Source: Sphagnum compactum
Lineage: Eukaryota > Bryophyta > Sphagnopsida > Sphagnales
Reading direction: 5' to 3'
NCBI GenBank assembly: GCA_965153455.1
Contig: OZ234500.1
Location: 12,152,001-12,216,000, forward strand
DNA: 64,000 bases
The translations under genes were made by a program, and so were the position numbers. Under the pieces are notes generated by a model that saw only the letters and a program-made list of their open reading frames with translations, was not told where the DNA came from and did no database searches. Every line of letters starts with the position of its first letter. Position 1 is the first letter of the stretch. This document shows, piece by piece, positions 24,060-37,188 of this stretch.

Positions 24060-26640
24060 CATCATCAATTTGAATAAACCATGTTGAGCATCCAACTCCC
24101 ACCTCGATAAAATCGCAGGAACCATAGGAGGATACTTGTCATCTTTGGATTGTCCACATGGATGTGGGACACGGTGGAAGCTTTTTGGCACCTTCAAATG
24201 CCTAGGAAAATTTGTCATCTTTGCACTAATTTTTGGCCAATATTGGGGATAAATAATCCCCATGGCATTTTGAACTAATTGTTTGGGAAATCAAACATCA
24301 ATATCCAAAATCAATCCCTTAATAGTTAGCCACCTTTGCCACCTGGTAAAAAACACCATCATTGTCAAAAAATGAAAAGCAACCCCTACTTCTACCACAT
24401 TGGGCCAAACATTGAACTTGTTCAAATCAAATGAACACCAAATCACATCTTTGCCACACTTGAACAAACACCACCAACACGTCTCATAAGCAATGTCAAA
24501 TTGAATTGTTGATTTTTGCATCAGATACCATACCTTAAGCACCTTGAGTCTTGCAAGCTAATCTCACATTTGGTTTTTTGAAGATTTGGGAATTAAGAGT
24601 CTTGAGATCATAGACTTTTCCATATGGATGTTGTTCTAGGTAGCTATGGATCAAAATAAAATAAACACAAATTCAAAATAACACTTAGCACTAATAATTA
24701 GCCTAGTGAAATATGATATCAAAACTTTGTGCAACTTTGCTTGTTTCTTGTTGTAGCACTACCTTTGCAAGTTTGGAGCTTGGCATGACTTACTTGGTGA
24801 ACACCTTGATGAATATACTCTTTAGACTAACTTTACAAAATCTGGAAATTACTACAAAATTAGAAACTTAGGATAGGTCCTTGCCACACCCATGAACAAT
24901 GCCAAATGGAATAAAAAATTTCATTTCAAATACAAAAATCAAAGGGAATGAACAACTTACTAAATTGCTTCAACTTTCATTAATTGCAATACATGTGCAA
25001 AAGCCATTTCTGCATTTGAGCAAATTGCACCCCAATGTACCCATGTCTTTTCACCATTCAAAACAAATTTGCAAAACATTCAATTGAATCAATGTTGTAG
25101 TCTATCATCTATTTTGTGTGGATTTACATGTGATCACCTTGTAACAACCTTTGAAAAAACTATAATTCATCACCATTGAAAGAAGACTTGTTGTTACAAT
25201 ACAAAGTATATAACTAACCCTAGTAGACCTTCATTGTAACAATGAATTCACAACTGAAAATATCCCTTTTTGGAACAAATTTTAGGAGTGATTGCATGGT
25301 CTCCATCAATGGCAAAACACAACAAAGCCGCAACAAGTGTATGTCAATGAGAAGGCCCAAGTTTGCCTACCACAAACATCATAAAAAGTCATAACCTAAT
25401 CTTAATTTCTTACCAAATTTGATGCAAAGTTTAAACACAAAAAAACTAGAAACACCACAACATTGTAGGCCTAACCTTTGCCACTTGGGTATAATTAGAA
25501 TAAACTTGCACCATTGCAAGCAAATGATGGCATTTTGTCATGGTAATCCTTTTTAGAGGTTCCAACATAGACATCTATCTAGTGTTCACATTAAAAAAAA
25601 AAAAAGTTACCATTCATCTCCATGACTTGAATTAGTTTTTAAAATTTTAAATGTTGTTTTAGTGAATGGTTGAAATAATCATTCATGTTCATTATGAACA
25701 CCTCAATCCTTGTAATGAGAATCAAATCACCCAAAGATTGATTAGATTGCCAAATTAGTCTTATGGATAAGACAATAGACACCCATTGAAAAAGGTGCCC
25801 ATGAATCTTTGATTTGCTTTGTAACTCTTATTTTTCACCTCAATAGACATTCACTCCATCTACTCCAAAACATAATAACTTTTTGGAAAAATCTTCCCTG
25901 GTTAACACCTCATGTTTCAACAAAACATTCATGATTATTAGATCTCCATCAAAAATTCTATCAACGCAAACAAGAATAGGCCATTTAGTTTAGCCATCAA
26001 CAACCACGTAGGCATAAACCCAAATCCAAAAACAATTATCAATTGTTGTAACCTTAATACATGAACAAGTAATGAATTGAATTCCTCAAGGATGGTTGCA
26101 ATAGTGGGAACTTGTTTTTGACCATAAATTCAACAAGGATCCAACAATTCCATTACATTAGTGCATGGTTGAATTGTTTAGGACTTGTAAGCTCATAAAC
26201 AATTGAACAAAAACTTGTATTGCAACATTAGATGACCATGTGCAAGAATATAAAACAAGTTTTTCATTTAAACCACTTTTCAATTTGCCTCACCAACAAG
26301 GCATAATACTTGTTCTAAAGCTAATTTAAACCCTTATTGGTGATACAACTTCATGTTCTTCAATTGTGTGTAGTCTTTAGCAATATATCTTCCCCCTTTC
26401 TTCACCCCAAGATGTGGTGAGTCTTACACTACAATTCTATGGCCTTGATGTTTTGTTAAGGTATCCCATTTGCAACCCATAATTTTTCCCTTGTTCTTAA
26501 TAACAAATTTACCATATACCTCACAATTTGAAAACTAGCCTTTGCCACCAAACCCCTTGCACATGGCAATTTGGCTAACCACTCAATTTGGAACTTTTTT
26601 GTACTATCACAAGATTGTTTTGGTTTATTTTCATTTCATT
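24060..26640 (-). pseudogene. hAT-like transposase gene, near full length but heavily decayed
   Basis: Reading the minus strand from about 26640 through many stops and frameshifts gives the ordered signature of a plant hAT-like transposase. First comes an N-terminal segment (FQIEWLAKLPCA) leading into a BED-like zinc-finger region (GCKWDTLTKHQGHR, then KKGGRYIAKDYTQLKNMKLY). Next are LFYILAHGHLML (family fhlLa.GRPM), an Asp/His region about 25.9-26.1 kb, and APFFNGVYCL-like and TNLAI motifs near 25.77 kb. Then come DYFNHSLKQHLKF near 25.66 kb and RXMSMLEPLKRI near 25.53 kb. The C-terminal dimerisation-type region survives as two longer frames, 24291-24542 and 24054-24263 (MGIIYPQYWP). The assignment is from motif order recalled for the family, not from a search. 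No intact product is possible. Confidence 0.7.
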
Positions 26641-26949
26641 CTTTTGCTTCTTCAAAGGTGGGTCAGATTGTAAATTAGATAACTTCACAATCTACTCAAG
26701 GTCAAAGACTCAAGAAGGATTTCAAAAGAGACTTGATACACATAAGTAAGAATTGGAGGTGTCTACACCTTTACACTTGATGCACAAGCATTGTTAATTA
26801 GATTGGGTATAGATTCAGGAGAAGGAGGCCATGTTCCATTGAGTGACAATTTGGGTCCATTATCAAAACTATAAGATTGAGGAAACATGGTGGAATTTGA
26901 CATAAGGTGCAAAGGAGTGGTGAGCATAGTGTTTTGGGAAAGATTAAAG

Positions 26950-27720
26950 TACTTGAAGATTGGAGAAGAGTAAAAGATGTTGTGTGACTGGAAAGGGAGT
27001 GATCGAACAGTTGGTCTTTGATTATCTCTGTGGTGTGAATGCCGATTTCATTTTGAGGGTTGAAGGGGTTAAGCCTGCCGTCAACTTTCTTAACGAACGA
27101 CGGCGGGGTTTATTAATTTTGGGACAGGAGGTTAGTGACGATGTGCATGGAATGCATGGGAGGTCTCTCTTTGGGGGTGTGTGATATGAGTGCAGGAAGA
27201 AGGCGGCGCGAATGATGGTGAGGAGAGGAGCTGTATTAATGAGCGAAAGTGGAGGGACTGACGGCGGCTGATGATGCTGTTGAGGGAGGAAGCGGGAAAG
27301 GAGGACGGAGAGGAAAGGTAGAGCTTGTCTGATAGAAGGCAGATAGACATAAAAAGAACTGGAGCTTGGGGATAGCTAGTTGCTGATTTCTTTCCGCTGC
27401 GTTAGTAACTAGAGGATGGCCAGCTCCATGATCTGGTGGGTATAGGACTGATCAAGGATTGATGCTGTGGGAGGAGGAAGCTAGAAGGTGGTCTGAGCTG
27501 TAGAGATGCACGTAGAAGTTATGCCCGTAGGAGTACTGGGAGTGGGTGTGGGGAGCAGTTGAGGTGTGCCCCTATTTGGGAAGTAGTAGAGCTGGAAGAA
27601 GAGGAGCTGTGGACTTCAATTAGGACTGCTGTAATCCTGTCCACTTAATAGGAGGATACTCATTCACATTCTGACAGAGTGAACTCTTCAGAGGAGTCGA
27701 GTTGTTGTTTTGACCCTTCC
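26950..27720. other. GC-richer island without a recognisable gene
   Basis: Base composition rises here compared with the AT-rich flanks (CGACGGCGGGG, GGCGGCGCG, GGAGGAAGCGGG). The longest plus-strand frame (26960-27184, 74 aa) and an opposing minus frame match nothing I recognise. It could be a captured exon, a promoter/CpG remnant or a decayed gene. Confidence 0.4.
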
Positions 27721-27937
27721 TTTTTGGTGACAGTTGGACATTAAAAGCACACTAAGGTGTTTAATTTTTGGTGGATGAGAGTCCCTTTTGAAAGTCCATT
27801 TCTAATATATTATTACTATGCATCCATTGCCAAGAATTTCTTTCACCTAATTTTGCAGGTTTGTAAGATGTCACATCCTTCCCAGGTTATTTTTTCTCCA
27901 AATTGCAAGCCTTTTGTCATATTCAATTTTACTTACA

Positions 27938-28018
27938 TCATACAAGCCTCAAGAATCATCATATATACACATTCTTGTTACATTGCAAAGCCTCAGGAAT
28001 CATCATATATAGACATGA
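27938..28018. repeat. ~44-bp tandem duplication
   Basis: AAGCCTCA(A/G)GAATCATCATATATA.ACAT occurs twice in direct orientation. Confidence 0.75.
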
Positions 28019-28383
28019 GTTGTGAATGTTGCTCCCTTAGATGACATTCACAGTGATCCATATTCTGGTCCCAGGAGTGGTTGGGGGCTTCTTCTTTTAC
28101 TAGAAGTAGAAGGATGTTCTTATCACCGGCCAACAGAGATATGCATTAATGTAATGCATGAGAAAAGAAACTATGGCTGAACATGATTCAAGTCAAAGAC
28201 TGTACATTTTAATATAACCGTCCAATATATCCTACCAACTGTACTCTGAACTGCAAAGAAACCCTGGATTCCTGACGTCCACTGGGCCCAAGTGCATCTA
28301 TATGTACCAGCCATATGGATATATGATAAATGCACTCAAAAGGGTAAATATTTCAAAGATAGGTAGCTGAGTGGGTAGGGGAT

Positions 28384-28573
28384 GCCTTGGGTGAGTCAGC
28401 ACTTACACTAGTACCATAGCAAAAACCCCAAATTTTTTTGGGTTGCTTCTAAACATTGTACAGAAGGGTCTCTCAGTTCAAATTTAACATTTCCTGAGTT
28501 AATTTATTAGCTTGAAGAGGCCTTACTTTAAAAGGTGAAGGTACCTGTGTAGAGATGCTGGTTCACCCTGGCT
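28384..28573. mobile_element. MITE family 1, copy C (~190 bp)
   Basis: Left end GTGAGTCAGCACTTACACTAG followed by TACCATAG; core GGGTCTCTCAGTTCAAATTT; right end AAAAGGTGAAGGTACC followed by GGTTCACCCTGG. Same length and layout as copy A, more diverged at the left end. Confidence 0.7.
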
Positions 28574-29460
28574 GGGAGGGAATGCAATGCTCTTGGTGAA
28601 TCTAGTCTTGAGACCCCAGAACAACAACAGTTGGTGTAAAAGTTCACATTCAATATAGCTCTTAAATCTCTCATAACCATGCAATTCTCATGCTTTTGAG
28701 CTTCATAAGCAATTAGCTTGTGGGAACGGTCAGATGCCTTGCCTTGAAAATTTGAGTAAGAAGGGAAGTTTCAAGTTCAAGTAGAAGGCCTTAGACTACC
28801 CATGGAATTGACTTCTATAAAGATTCAACAAGAAGGTTTGAAACATTTTCAACACAATTGACCACTACTACGGTAACTGTCCAAAGACAAAGTCGATGCC
28901 TTGTCATTGTAGACTAGGCACTAGATATCCAAGGCAGCTAGTACTCTGAATGGTAGCTGACACAACACTTGCAGTTTCTTAGAATATCTAGCCTCTTATG
29001 AGTTGACTATGGATTACAATTTATAGTCTACTTACTGCTTGATGACAACTTATGATCTTTCCCCCAAAATGTCTGGTAGACATTGGGCCAACAACAGAAG
29101 GCTAAGTTTCAGAAGAGTAACTTAATACATTTGCCCCACAAACACAATCTTCAAACTGTGCATTTTAATTTGAGGAGTTCAGACATGATCAGATACGCCT
29201 TCATTGGCACAACCTGTTGGACCACCCATCCAAACAATTTCAACTTGTACACTGGTGAATCTCTAAACCCGTCAGGCTAAAGTGGGGGGGCATGTCCCAT
29301 GAGAAATTCAACAATCATTTTGTGTGGTCTCAGACTATTAAGTATACTGTAAAATGATAATGGACAATGGTGATGTATTATGACATGAAGGGAAGTTGTC
29401 AAATCCTTTCCCCCCATCACCAGGCCTCTTCTCATTTTCTTTAACCTGCCCCCCTTCATC

Positions 29461-29660
29461 AATGCCAAAATGAACATGAGAGACGAGGAATTTGACACTA
29501 ATATCACAAGCACCTGCAGAAGGTGCTTGCAACTAATGAAATGCTTGCAAAAGTGCATGCAATGCCAAAAATGCACATGACAGGCAAGGAATTTATTAGT
29601 GTCTAATATCAGAAGCAAGAAGGTGCTTGCAACTAATGAAATGCTTGCAAAACTACATAC
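29461..29660. repeat. 100-bp tandem duplication
   Basis: Copies start at 29461 and 29561 with AATGCCAAAA; both end with GAAGGTGCTTGCAACTAATG followed by AAATGCTTGCAAAA. Divergence is concentrated in the middle. Confidence 0.9.
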
Positions 29661-31288
29661 AAGATCAACTAGTTTCATGGTCTATTTTTAAAATTGTCAA
29701 ATAATGGATTGACACTTGTTGAGTCTTAACTGCAGTTCAATCTACTGCAACGTGACAATTATTGAGTAGGCAGGGCTTTTGGTAAAGAACCACACTTGCA
29801 TCTTGGTGTGAAGTAGGTGACTACTGTAGCACAGTTCTGTGTTTTTGGGAGTTAAATGACAATTGCATACCAAGAAGATGAAACAAAATGCGGTAGCAAT
29901 TCCCAATAATGGGCAAGGGTCAGCTGCATTATAAGCTTGGGATTGGAGTTTGGGGCCATTCGAGCCAATTATAATCTGTGTTTCAACTTGCAATAGGGGC
30001 CAAGAAAGTGGAGGGCTGCTCGCCACTGCAATGAGATAAAATGAACTGATGTGAGGGGTTTTTGAGAAGACTTGAAAAAGACAACAATTTGCACTTGCAA
30101 CCACTGTCCAACTATTTTCATAAATCAAATCCATACTTCAATCCACAAATCCCATGTACCTAGTTCACCCAACTGGATCTGGCAACTAGCTTAACTCCAT
30201 ACTTGTCCATATGTACCCTAAACCCTAGTTTCTTCATTATCATAACTGGGGATTATGCGTCAGAAGATTCTAGAAGTGTATGTCATAAGGTGAAAATATT
30301 GCTACTGGATGCTTGCCCTTGCATTCTAATTTTTTTTCTCATGAAGTTGCAATAGCTTATGAACTTAGGTCATAATGCTTTATTTCTTAAGAACTTGACA
30401 TTAAGACATTCATGTTTAATGAATTTGATTGGCAAAGCTCAGTAAGCCTAGATCACCTATTTTTAAAAAGCTTCACTAGTGGTAATAAGGATAAACTATA
30501 AATCCATGGATTTGCTTTGCTATCTAATGAACCAATTCAGGGAAACATTCTTGAGCAAAATAATAATTTGAAACCACCAATGAGTCAAATTATAATTCAT
30601 TGCAATAGAAAACAGAACAGCATAGCACCGCACAGCACCCTCAAGTGTGATTGGTGAATTGACATCATCAGCTAAGGCACTCATGCAAACCAAGATCCAT
30701 TGCAAGTAGAAGTAGACAAGCAGCTCATTGCACCATAGCTTTGGCCTTATGGCCACGTCGAACAAAATCATTAGAAATGATGAAACCATGTAATGCAGTT
30801 AAATAATTTGAGTGCAAGATGAAATTGATAATAGAATGCAAGCTAGAAGTACAGCTAGGTCTCCAGCTATAACCCACACATTCATTCCAAGTTCAAGCAA
30901 AAAATTTACCCCAAAATCCTACACTGAGCAGAGCCCACCAGTGTTTTTTCTTTTCCAATTTTGTGATGAGGCAATCATCTGCAAGAAGAATAAGCCAAAT
31001 CTGGCTATATGAAAAAAGTAAATTTAAGCATCCTTCTATATTCTTAGCTACATATTGGAAGGTATCATAGAGATCTGGCAATTTGCAATTCTTTTCATAA
31101 AAAAGCTGGCAATTTTGAGTCATTTTTCATTAAAGGTCCTCTGTGTATCTAGGTTGAAATCAGATGTTTTAGGTCAAAATTTTGTGGAAACTCACCCCTC
31201 AAAATCACTGGAGCCAACAAAAACATGTCCTCAAGTGCCAAATTGGGCTACACATGATTGTCATGTGCCATGTCAACTTCCAAGCCTC

Positions 31289-31480
31289 AAGGTGTGAATC
31301 ATACTATCCAAAACTACTTTGAAATTTTTTCCTTTGTATTCTGAATTTGCTAACTTTCATGAAAGTGCCAGAGCTTCATCCATGCCTTAAGGTATGAATA
31401 TTATGATAAAAAACAGCTTTATACAATTTCTTTTGTATTCTGAATTTGCTTATTTTCATGAAATTGCATGGAGCTTCATC
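31289..31480. repeat. 100-bp tandem duplication
   Basis: Copies start at 31289 and 31389 (AAGGTRTGAAT) and share TTTGTATTCTGAATTTGCT and TTTCATGAAA(G/T)TGC...GAGCTTCATCC. Confidence 0.88.
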
Positions 31481-33565
31481 CCTATATAGTAAGTGCACAG
31501 AGTGTGATGGATTCACAAGGCCGGCAGAGTGGGTTATGGTCGAGTAAACACCCTTCTTTTTTCAAAGAATTTCAAATTTCTGTACGAAAGGTGAAGTACT
31601 CACAGGTTCGTGCCCCTGTTTGCTCAGGCTACCACCTCAGTTCACAGGAGCTCAAACCTCAAACCTATGAAGCTTCTGGGGTGGTTGCTTTACCATAACT
31701 TGCACATATATTTGATGCGTTGGAAATTTGCTCCCAGTGGTTACACTGTGTAGAAATTATTACATGCACAGCCCGGAGGTTATTGTATGTCAGGCTATGT
31801 ATTTGTTGTCCAGGAATATTTGAGACCGGTTGCACACCCATAGTGGAATTAGCTGTTGGATTACTATTGTGCCAGGTTCCTGACTCATCCAAGTACATAG
31901 CTGGCTAGGCTGGCTGTTTGGTTTTCAGTCCTCTGATTTCTTTTGTCCCATAGTGCCTCTTCCACTTTGGTGGACAACTAAAACATGATTGATTCATTGA
32001 TTGAATGGCTTCTTGTATGTCTGCAGCCTTAGGCCGTGCAGGATCTTCATAAGCAGAATTTGTGCAGAGCTTGTTTCCATGATGTGCACTACTAACCTAA
32101 ATCCCAACTCTATCCTTTAAAGGCTTTTATAATTAGGTTCAAACAAATTTCCCACCAAAATTAGTCGAACACTCTACTCTGGCAAAATCATGCAAGCATT
32201 GCAACTGACATCTGCAAAGTTTGCCAGGTTTTTAACGACTTGCATAGGTCATCATCTCACTGAGTTAGAACTTGGAACCCACATTTAGCAAGTCATGCCC
32301 ATGAGGGGACTGATTTTGTCTTATGTTTTAATTGCTTCAGGCTTCTTTGTGCATTGCATAGGGTTGATCTCCAATGGTCGATCTCCAATGGTGTCATCTG
32401 TGGTGTGAACATGTCATTTCTCTATTGATTAAGGATTACAAATCTATTTGAGACATTTTGTTCCCAATATGACAATTAGTTATCATCATATGGACCATGG
32501 TCAAGCTTAGTTGGGTTGGACACGTGGACAAATTGGATGCCAGAGTGAACCAGCATCCATCAGCTCACCATGGAAGGCGTGTGGAAAGGAAACACTTTTA
32601 TGTTGAATTCCTGTCCCATAGCTAATCACAGTTCATAGGTATGTACCAATTTACCTACCTAGTAGCCATCAAGTGCCACACTTATTTACCTACCTACATA
32701 GTAACCACTAATGCCGTATGCCTGTTCCCAACTTACATAGGCAATTAGTAGTTACCTGGGTTGGAGATGGGCCCAGGAAGGAGGAGGGTTTACAGGATGG
32801 GTGGTAACTGAGTTGTGAGTGATTAGTTCACCGACCACAGAGTCGTAATGAGTTTCCAATGGATGATGTACTAGTGGCTGCTGGTCCCGTTGTTCCAAAT
32901 TGAATGGCTTGTGAACTTGAGGTTATACTGGAAAGCTGAAATAGTCAAATTGGGGATGGCACCCTCCAAAGACAACAGCTCTGCAAAATTTAAAATGTTG
33001 ATACTTGAGATGGGGTAAAAAGGGTGAAAGAAAGGTCAGCGTATCAAGCTTAGTTCTAGGCTACTAATGTGAAAGAGGAAGCCCCAGATCAGGTGCTGAA
33101 ACTTTGACCCAAAAAAATTGTGACCCAAAAGGATCTTTTGCAAGGCATACCAGCTAAATAAAACATAGGGGTGTGGTAGCACGGCAATTGAACTAGATTC
33201 GAGTTTCTTCTTCTTGAATAAAAGGGAATTATTTTGTCTTGTAACAAAATTTGAATGATTAGTAAATATTCTCATCTGCAAGACTAATTTTTATTTTTTT
33301 TAATGAATTTTTTCACTGTGAAAAACCCATTGCGAATTGTACAAAGGTTGTTATGGGTGGTGAAATAATACCACATTTTGAGGGAAAAAAAGTCATGTGT
33401 CAACAAATTTAGACAGTAAGTTTCTTTTGGTGATTAGAACTAGGCAGGATTCTTTAAAAAATCTACTTTAGTGTCTGACATCTAGCAAAATTTGGCTCAT
33501 TTCTCCTGTGGATGATGACAATCCACATACTTGACAAAATTGAATTAACAAAATCCACTGCAAGT

Positions 33566-33605
33566 AGGGTCCAGGTGAACCGGCACCTACACAGTTACCA
33601 TGGCT
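33566..33605. mobile_element. MITE family 1, left-end fragment
   Basis: AGGTGAACCGGCACCTACAC followed by AGTTACCATGG matches the family left end. The core and right end were not found. A similar short string (GTGAACCAGCATCC) occurs near 32543. Confidence 0.4.
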
Positions 33606-35131
33606 TGATTTTAAAGAAAAACTCATACCTGGCTTGTGAGAATCGCCTTGGATATGGCGACTGTTCTCAAATTTATGAGAACCGTCATTTTTAGAACCAG
33701 TCAATAATTTTTAAAAATTTTGATAACCTGCGCCTGTCTTGAAGAAAAAAAAAGTTTTTTAGAGAGAACTAATCAAATATTTCAAAGCCTTTTTGAAAAT
33801 TGGATTGAACAGACATCTTTTAAAAGCAATACCCACCCACACACTAGTAAAATCCACCTCTTTGCAAAGATTTAAGAATAACTAGAGCACACGAACGAGG
33901 TTCTGATTCTTAACGATGGCAACAATCTTTGGATGTTCGAGTTGAGTTGTGCAATTGTCAACTAGTTGACAATAGGTCTGCAAAATTCAAATACATGTCA
34001 AATTCACCTTGTCAATTTGGCGGATTGGACAGCTTACCAATTTGGCAAACTCGTGATGTGTATTTGGACTTACCCAATTTGCAAACAAGAAAAGTCAACG
34101 TGGCAAAAAATAGCCCAGCAAACAACCATGTTGTCGAAACACTTAATAATACCTTATCGATTAATCAAGGGCCCACTTTATGTTAAGGCCTGAACGTAAG
34201 ATATGTCAGGGTGACTTCCTCTGTCAACTTGAGCCCGTGTTAAAATACATTTTGATGATCCAAGGCAACGTAGTGTAAAGCCATGGCCCACAGTAGGTGC
34301 CCTACAAGGATTTCTTCCTTCACTATAATGGAGGATTAGAGATATATCACATCCTTTTCCATAATTCGAATTTTCACCCAAGATGTTATTTTGGTCCTTG
34401 TTATTGTCCGGGTTGATGGATTAAGATAATCTAGGTCAATTCTATTAGGAAATGCCTTGCACTTGGAATTCATTAAACCCAAGTAGAAGATAAAGCCAAA
34501 AAGCATGGACAAATCCCCACAATTTCCAGATTACAAATTTAAAGACATTACAATAATACTATCTTATATTCATCTCTTTAGATAAAAATTGGAATAAGAA
34601 AGATGGTTCCCAATCAGGATTTTTTTTTTCAATTTTGTGAGGCAATTTTTTCCAAAAATTAGCAAAATTAGTCAAAATTACTCTATAAAAAATTCAAAAT
34701 AAATCCTAATTTGAAAAAAAAATCATTGTTCCCAATATCTAAATGACCAAAATGCCACACAAATACTTTTAATCACCAAAGGAAAGAGGAGCACAAGAGA
34801 TTTATACCCTCCACAGCTTTTCACATGTCTATTTACAGGTCTCCAATTCATCCTAGAATTGATTGAACATTGCACAAAACATCCATCATAATGCTTCTTT
34901 ATTTGAAGCAAAGATTTTTCGATTTCTATTGTTGGTTGGGGTGGCCGGTGGGGGTGTCAGAAAAAGTTCTGCTATTCAGGTCAACTTTAGGGTTTGAGTT
35001 GGAAAACCCAGTCCAGTTCATTTCAAGAGCAGGAAAGTAAGCTAGTGTAAGTTCTTACAAATCTCAAGAATAGCTCACACAACATGAACCATGTAGGGCA
35101 CAAAATAACAAGCCTGTAAAGTTTGATGGGG

Positions 35132-35302
35132 GAGTATAATGTCTTGCTATAGGACCAACCTCCCATTCTCGTTGTTAAGTTGTCACTTGAGTATACTGTC
35201 TTGCTATAGGACCAACCTCCCATTCTCGTTGTTAAGTTGTCACTTGAGTATACTGTCTTGCTATAGGACCAACCTCCCATTCCCGTTGTTGAGTTGCAAC
35301 TT
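35132..35302. repeat. 57-bp tandem repeat, three copies
   Basis: GAGTATACTGTCTTGCTATA followed by GGACCAACCTCCCATTCTCG and TTGTTAAGTTGTCACTT. Copies one and two are nearly identical; copy three has drifted at its end. The near identity implies recent expansion. Confidence 0.95.
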
Positions 35303-35503
35303 GTTTAACTTGTTGTAAGCAATTGATAATTGAGTTAGGAACCCCTTGCGCTTGCAAAACATGTTTTTTTTGTTCTATGCAGAACATCAGAACATGAACT
35401 GCACAATTTAGAACATGAAACATGCAAGGCACAAAGCAACAAGCTTGCAAAGTTCAATGCGAGGAGTATAATCCTGCTCCAGGACTCACCTTCCATTCCT
35501 GTT

Positions 35504-35693
35504 GTTGAGTTGTGACGTGCTGGCTTGTTTTAAACAATTGGTAGTTGAGTTAGGATCCCTTGGGCTGTCAGTCCCTAATATTCAACATCATGCTTGTAGT
35601 TGAGTTGTGACGTGCTGGCTTGTTGCAAGCAATTGGTAGTTGAGTTAGGATCCCCTTGTGCTATCACTCCCTAATCTTAAACGTCATGTTTGT
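35504..35693. repeat. 95-bp tandem duplication
   Basis: Two copies starting GTTGAGTTGTGACGTGCTGG at 35504 and 35599, each with CAATTGGTAGTTGAGTTAGG and TCCCTAAT. The preceding 35455-35503 is a diverged copy of the 57-bp repeat type. Confidence 0.9.
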
Positions 35694-35747
35694 AGCAATT
35701 CAACTTGTACTTAAGCCCTCTCCTTTTGCACTTTCAATTCCTCTCCA

Positions 35748-35785
35748 GATTGGTGGGCCTTTAGTAATGTAGAGGCCCACCAATC
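35748..35785. repeat. 13-bp perfect hairpin
   Basis: GATTGGTGGGCCT (35748-35760) and AGGCCCACCAATC (35773-35785) with a 12-nt loop. A weaker ATGATGTAA/TTACATCAT hairpin follows at about 35806. Confidence 0.85.
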
Positions 35786-36942
35786 CATACTACTTACCCT
35801 GAATGATGATGTAACAAGTTTACATCATTTTCCAATCACATCATTAAAATTGACATCATTCTATATATCACCAATCACTGTACTTTTGGTAGTCTTTCTA
35901 TCAACTAAAGGCAATGTATAATTCACTTGGACAAGACAAAAAAGTGTTTGTTAAATAAGTATAGGTATACTAAAATATTGTTGCATATGACCCCACAAAA
36001 TAGGGGTGTCCAAGTTGTCAAATCCATTGAAGGATTTAAAGGCCAAATGTCTGTAGCCTTTTACTACAATGCATTCTTATTGTTGGAAAAGTCAAATTTG
36101 GTAACGGCAACAATAACATCAGATGAAAGCCTGAGATTTGAATTCTGATATAACTAAAAACTTAACTCAATCTTGGAGTTTTACATGTCATTCTCAAACT
36201 AATGGACAAATAATACACAGTCAATCAAGCATTGGGTCAAAGTCTATGAAATACATTGGGAAAAAAAGAGGGTTGAACACAATTATCCAAACTTCAATTT
36301 GAAATGACATTATGATTTCAAGAAACTTGGTATTGATGGGATAAGATAACTATAAAAAATGAGCATTAGAACAAAGATATTATTACCGTAAGTCCTTGGC
36401 AGAGTTTATTGAGTTTAGGAACATGAAAGACATGATGGTGGGAGGAGATGGATGTGGGTATTGTGAAGAGAGCCCTTCTGATTGTGAGTGTGAGGCTGAA
36501 AGTGGACAACCATGTTGCATTTTGAGAGAGGTCATGCATGGTGATGTAGACTGAGGGGTATGCACTTTTGGGATTTTGAGGGAAGACTTGCATGATGAGT
36601 TTCTTGATGGTTTGCTATGTCTTTGATGAGGGTTTTGCTTTTGACTTGTGGATTTTCCTAAAACATCATTCCTTGTTAATTTGTCCATAAGTTTCTACCT
36701 GAGGTATTTTGAACCTAAATTAATTGGGTGGAAAACATTGGGTGGTTTTTCTGTTGTAAATGTGAACACCAATTGACAATGTGAAAACTGAAATCATAGA
36801 CCACTTGAAGTGCATACAATACCAGTAAAAAGGTATGATTTGTCCTTGTATGGAATGATGTTCTGAGTACTATTTCTGAGGACAGTGTGCGTTAGCATGG
36901 ATTTTTATTTTATTTCTTTTCAAACTCACATCAATCTCACGG

Positions 36943-37188
36943 AGAGGTAAGGTATTGTACCTGTCGCCATGGGAAAATCTGTGTAGAAATTATTTTAAGA
37001 AAAATGGGGTGCAGACTCTAGAGACCAGACTCTAACAGCCCCAATTCTAAAATTTCCAATTTTCAAAGAGAGTGAAGATATTGTACCTGCCATCAATGTA
37101 TGGCAATGCTTGTGAAAACCGTTAATCATTAAAAGCAATGGGGTTCAGACGTCCAGACTCCAGCAGCCTCAATTCTGATGTTTCTAAT
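36943..37188. repeat. ~120-bp tandem duplication
   Basis: Two diverged copies containing GATATTGTACCTG, CAATGGGG(T)TGCAGAC, CCAGACTC and CAGC(C/A)(C)CAATTCT, starting near 36943 and 37068. Confidence 0.75.

Noticed and set aside
35023-35280. Repeat-spacer pattern that might be mistaken for a CRISPR-like array
   Set aside because: Units are directly adjacent with no unique spacers, and the genome is eukaryotic. The same applies to the 14-bp repeat at 23.9 kb.
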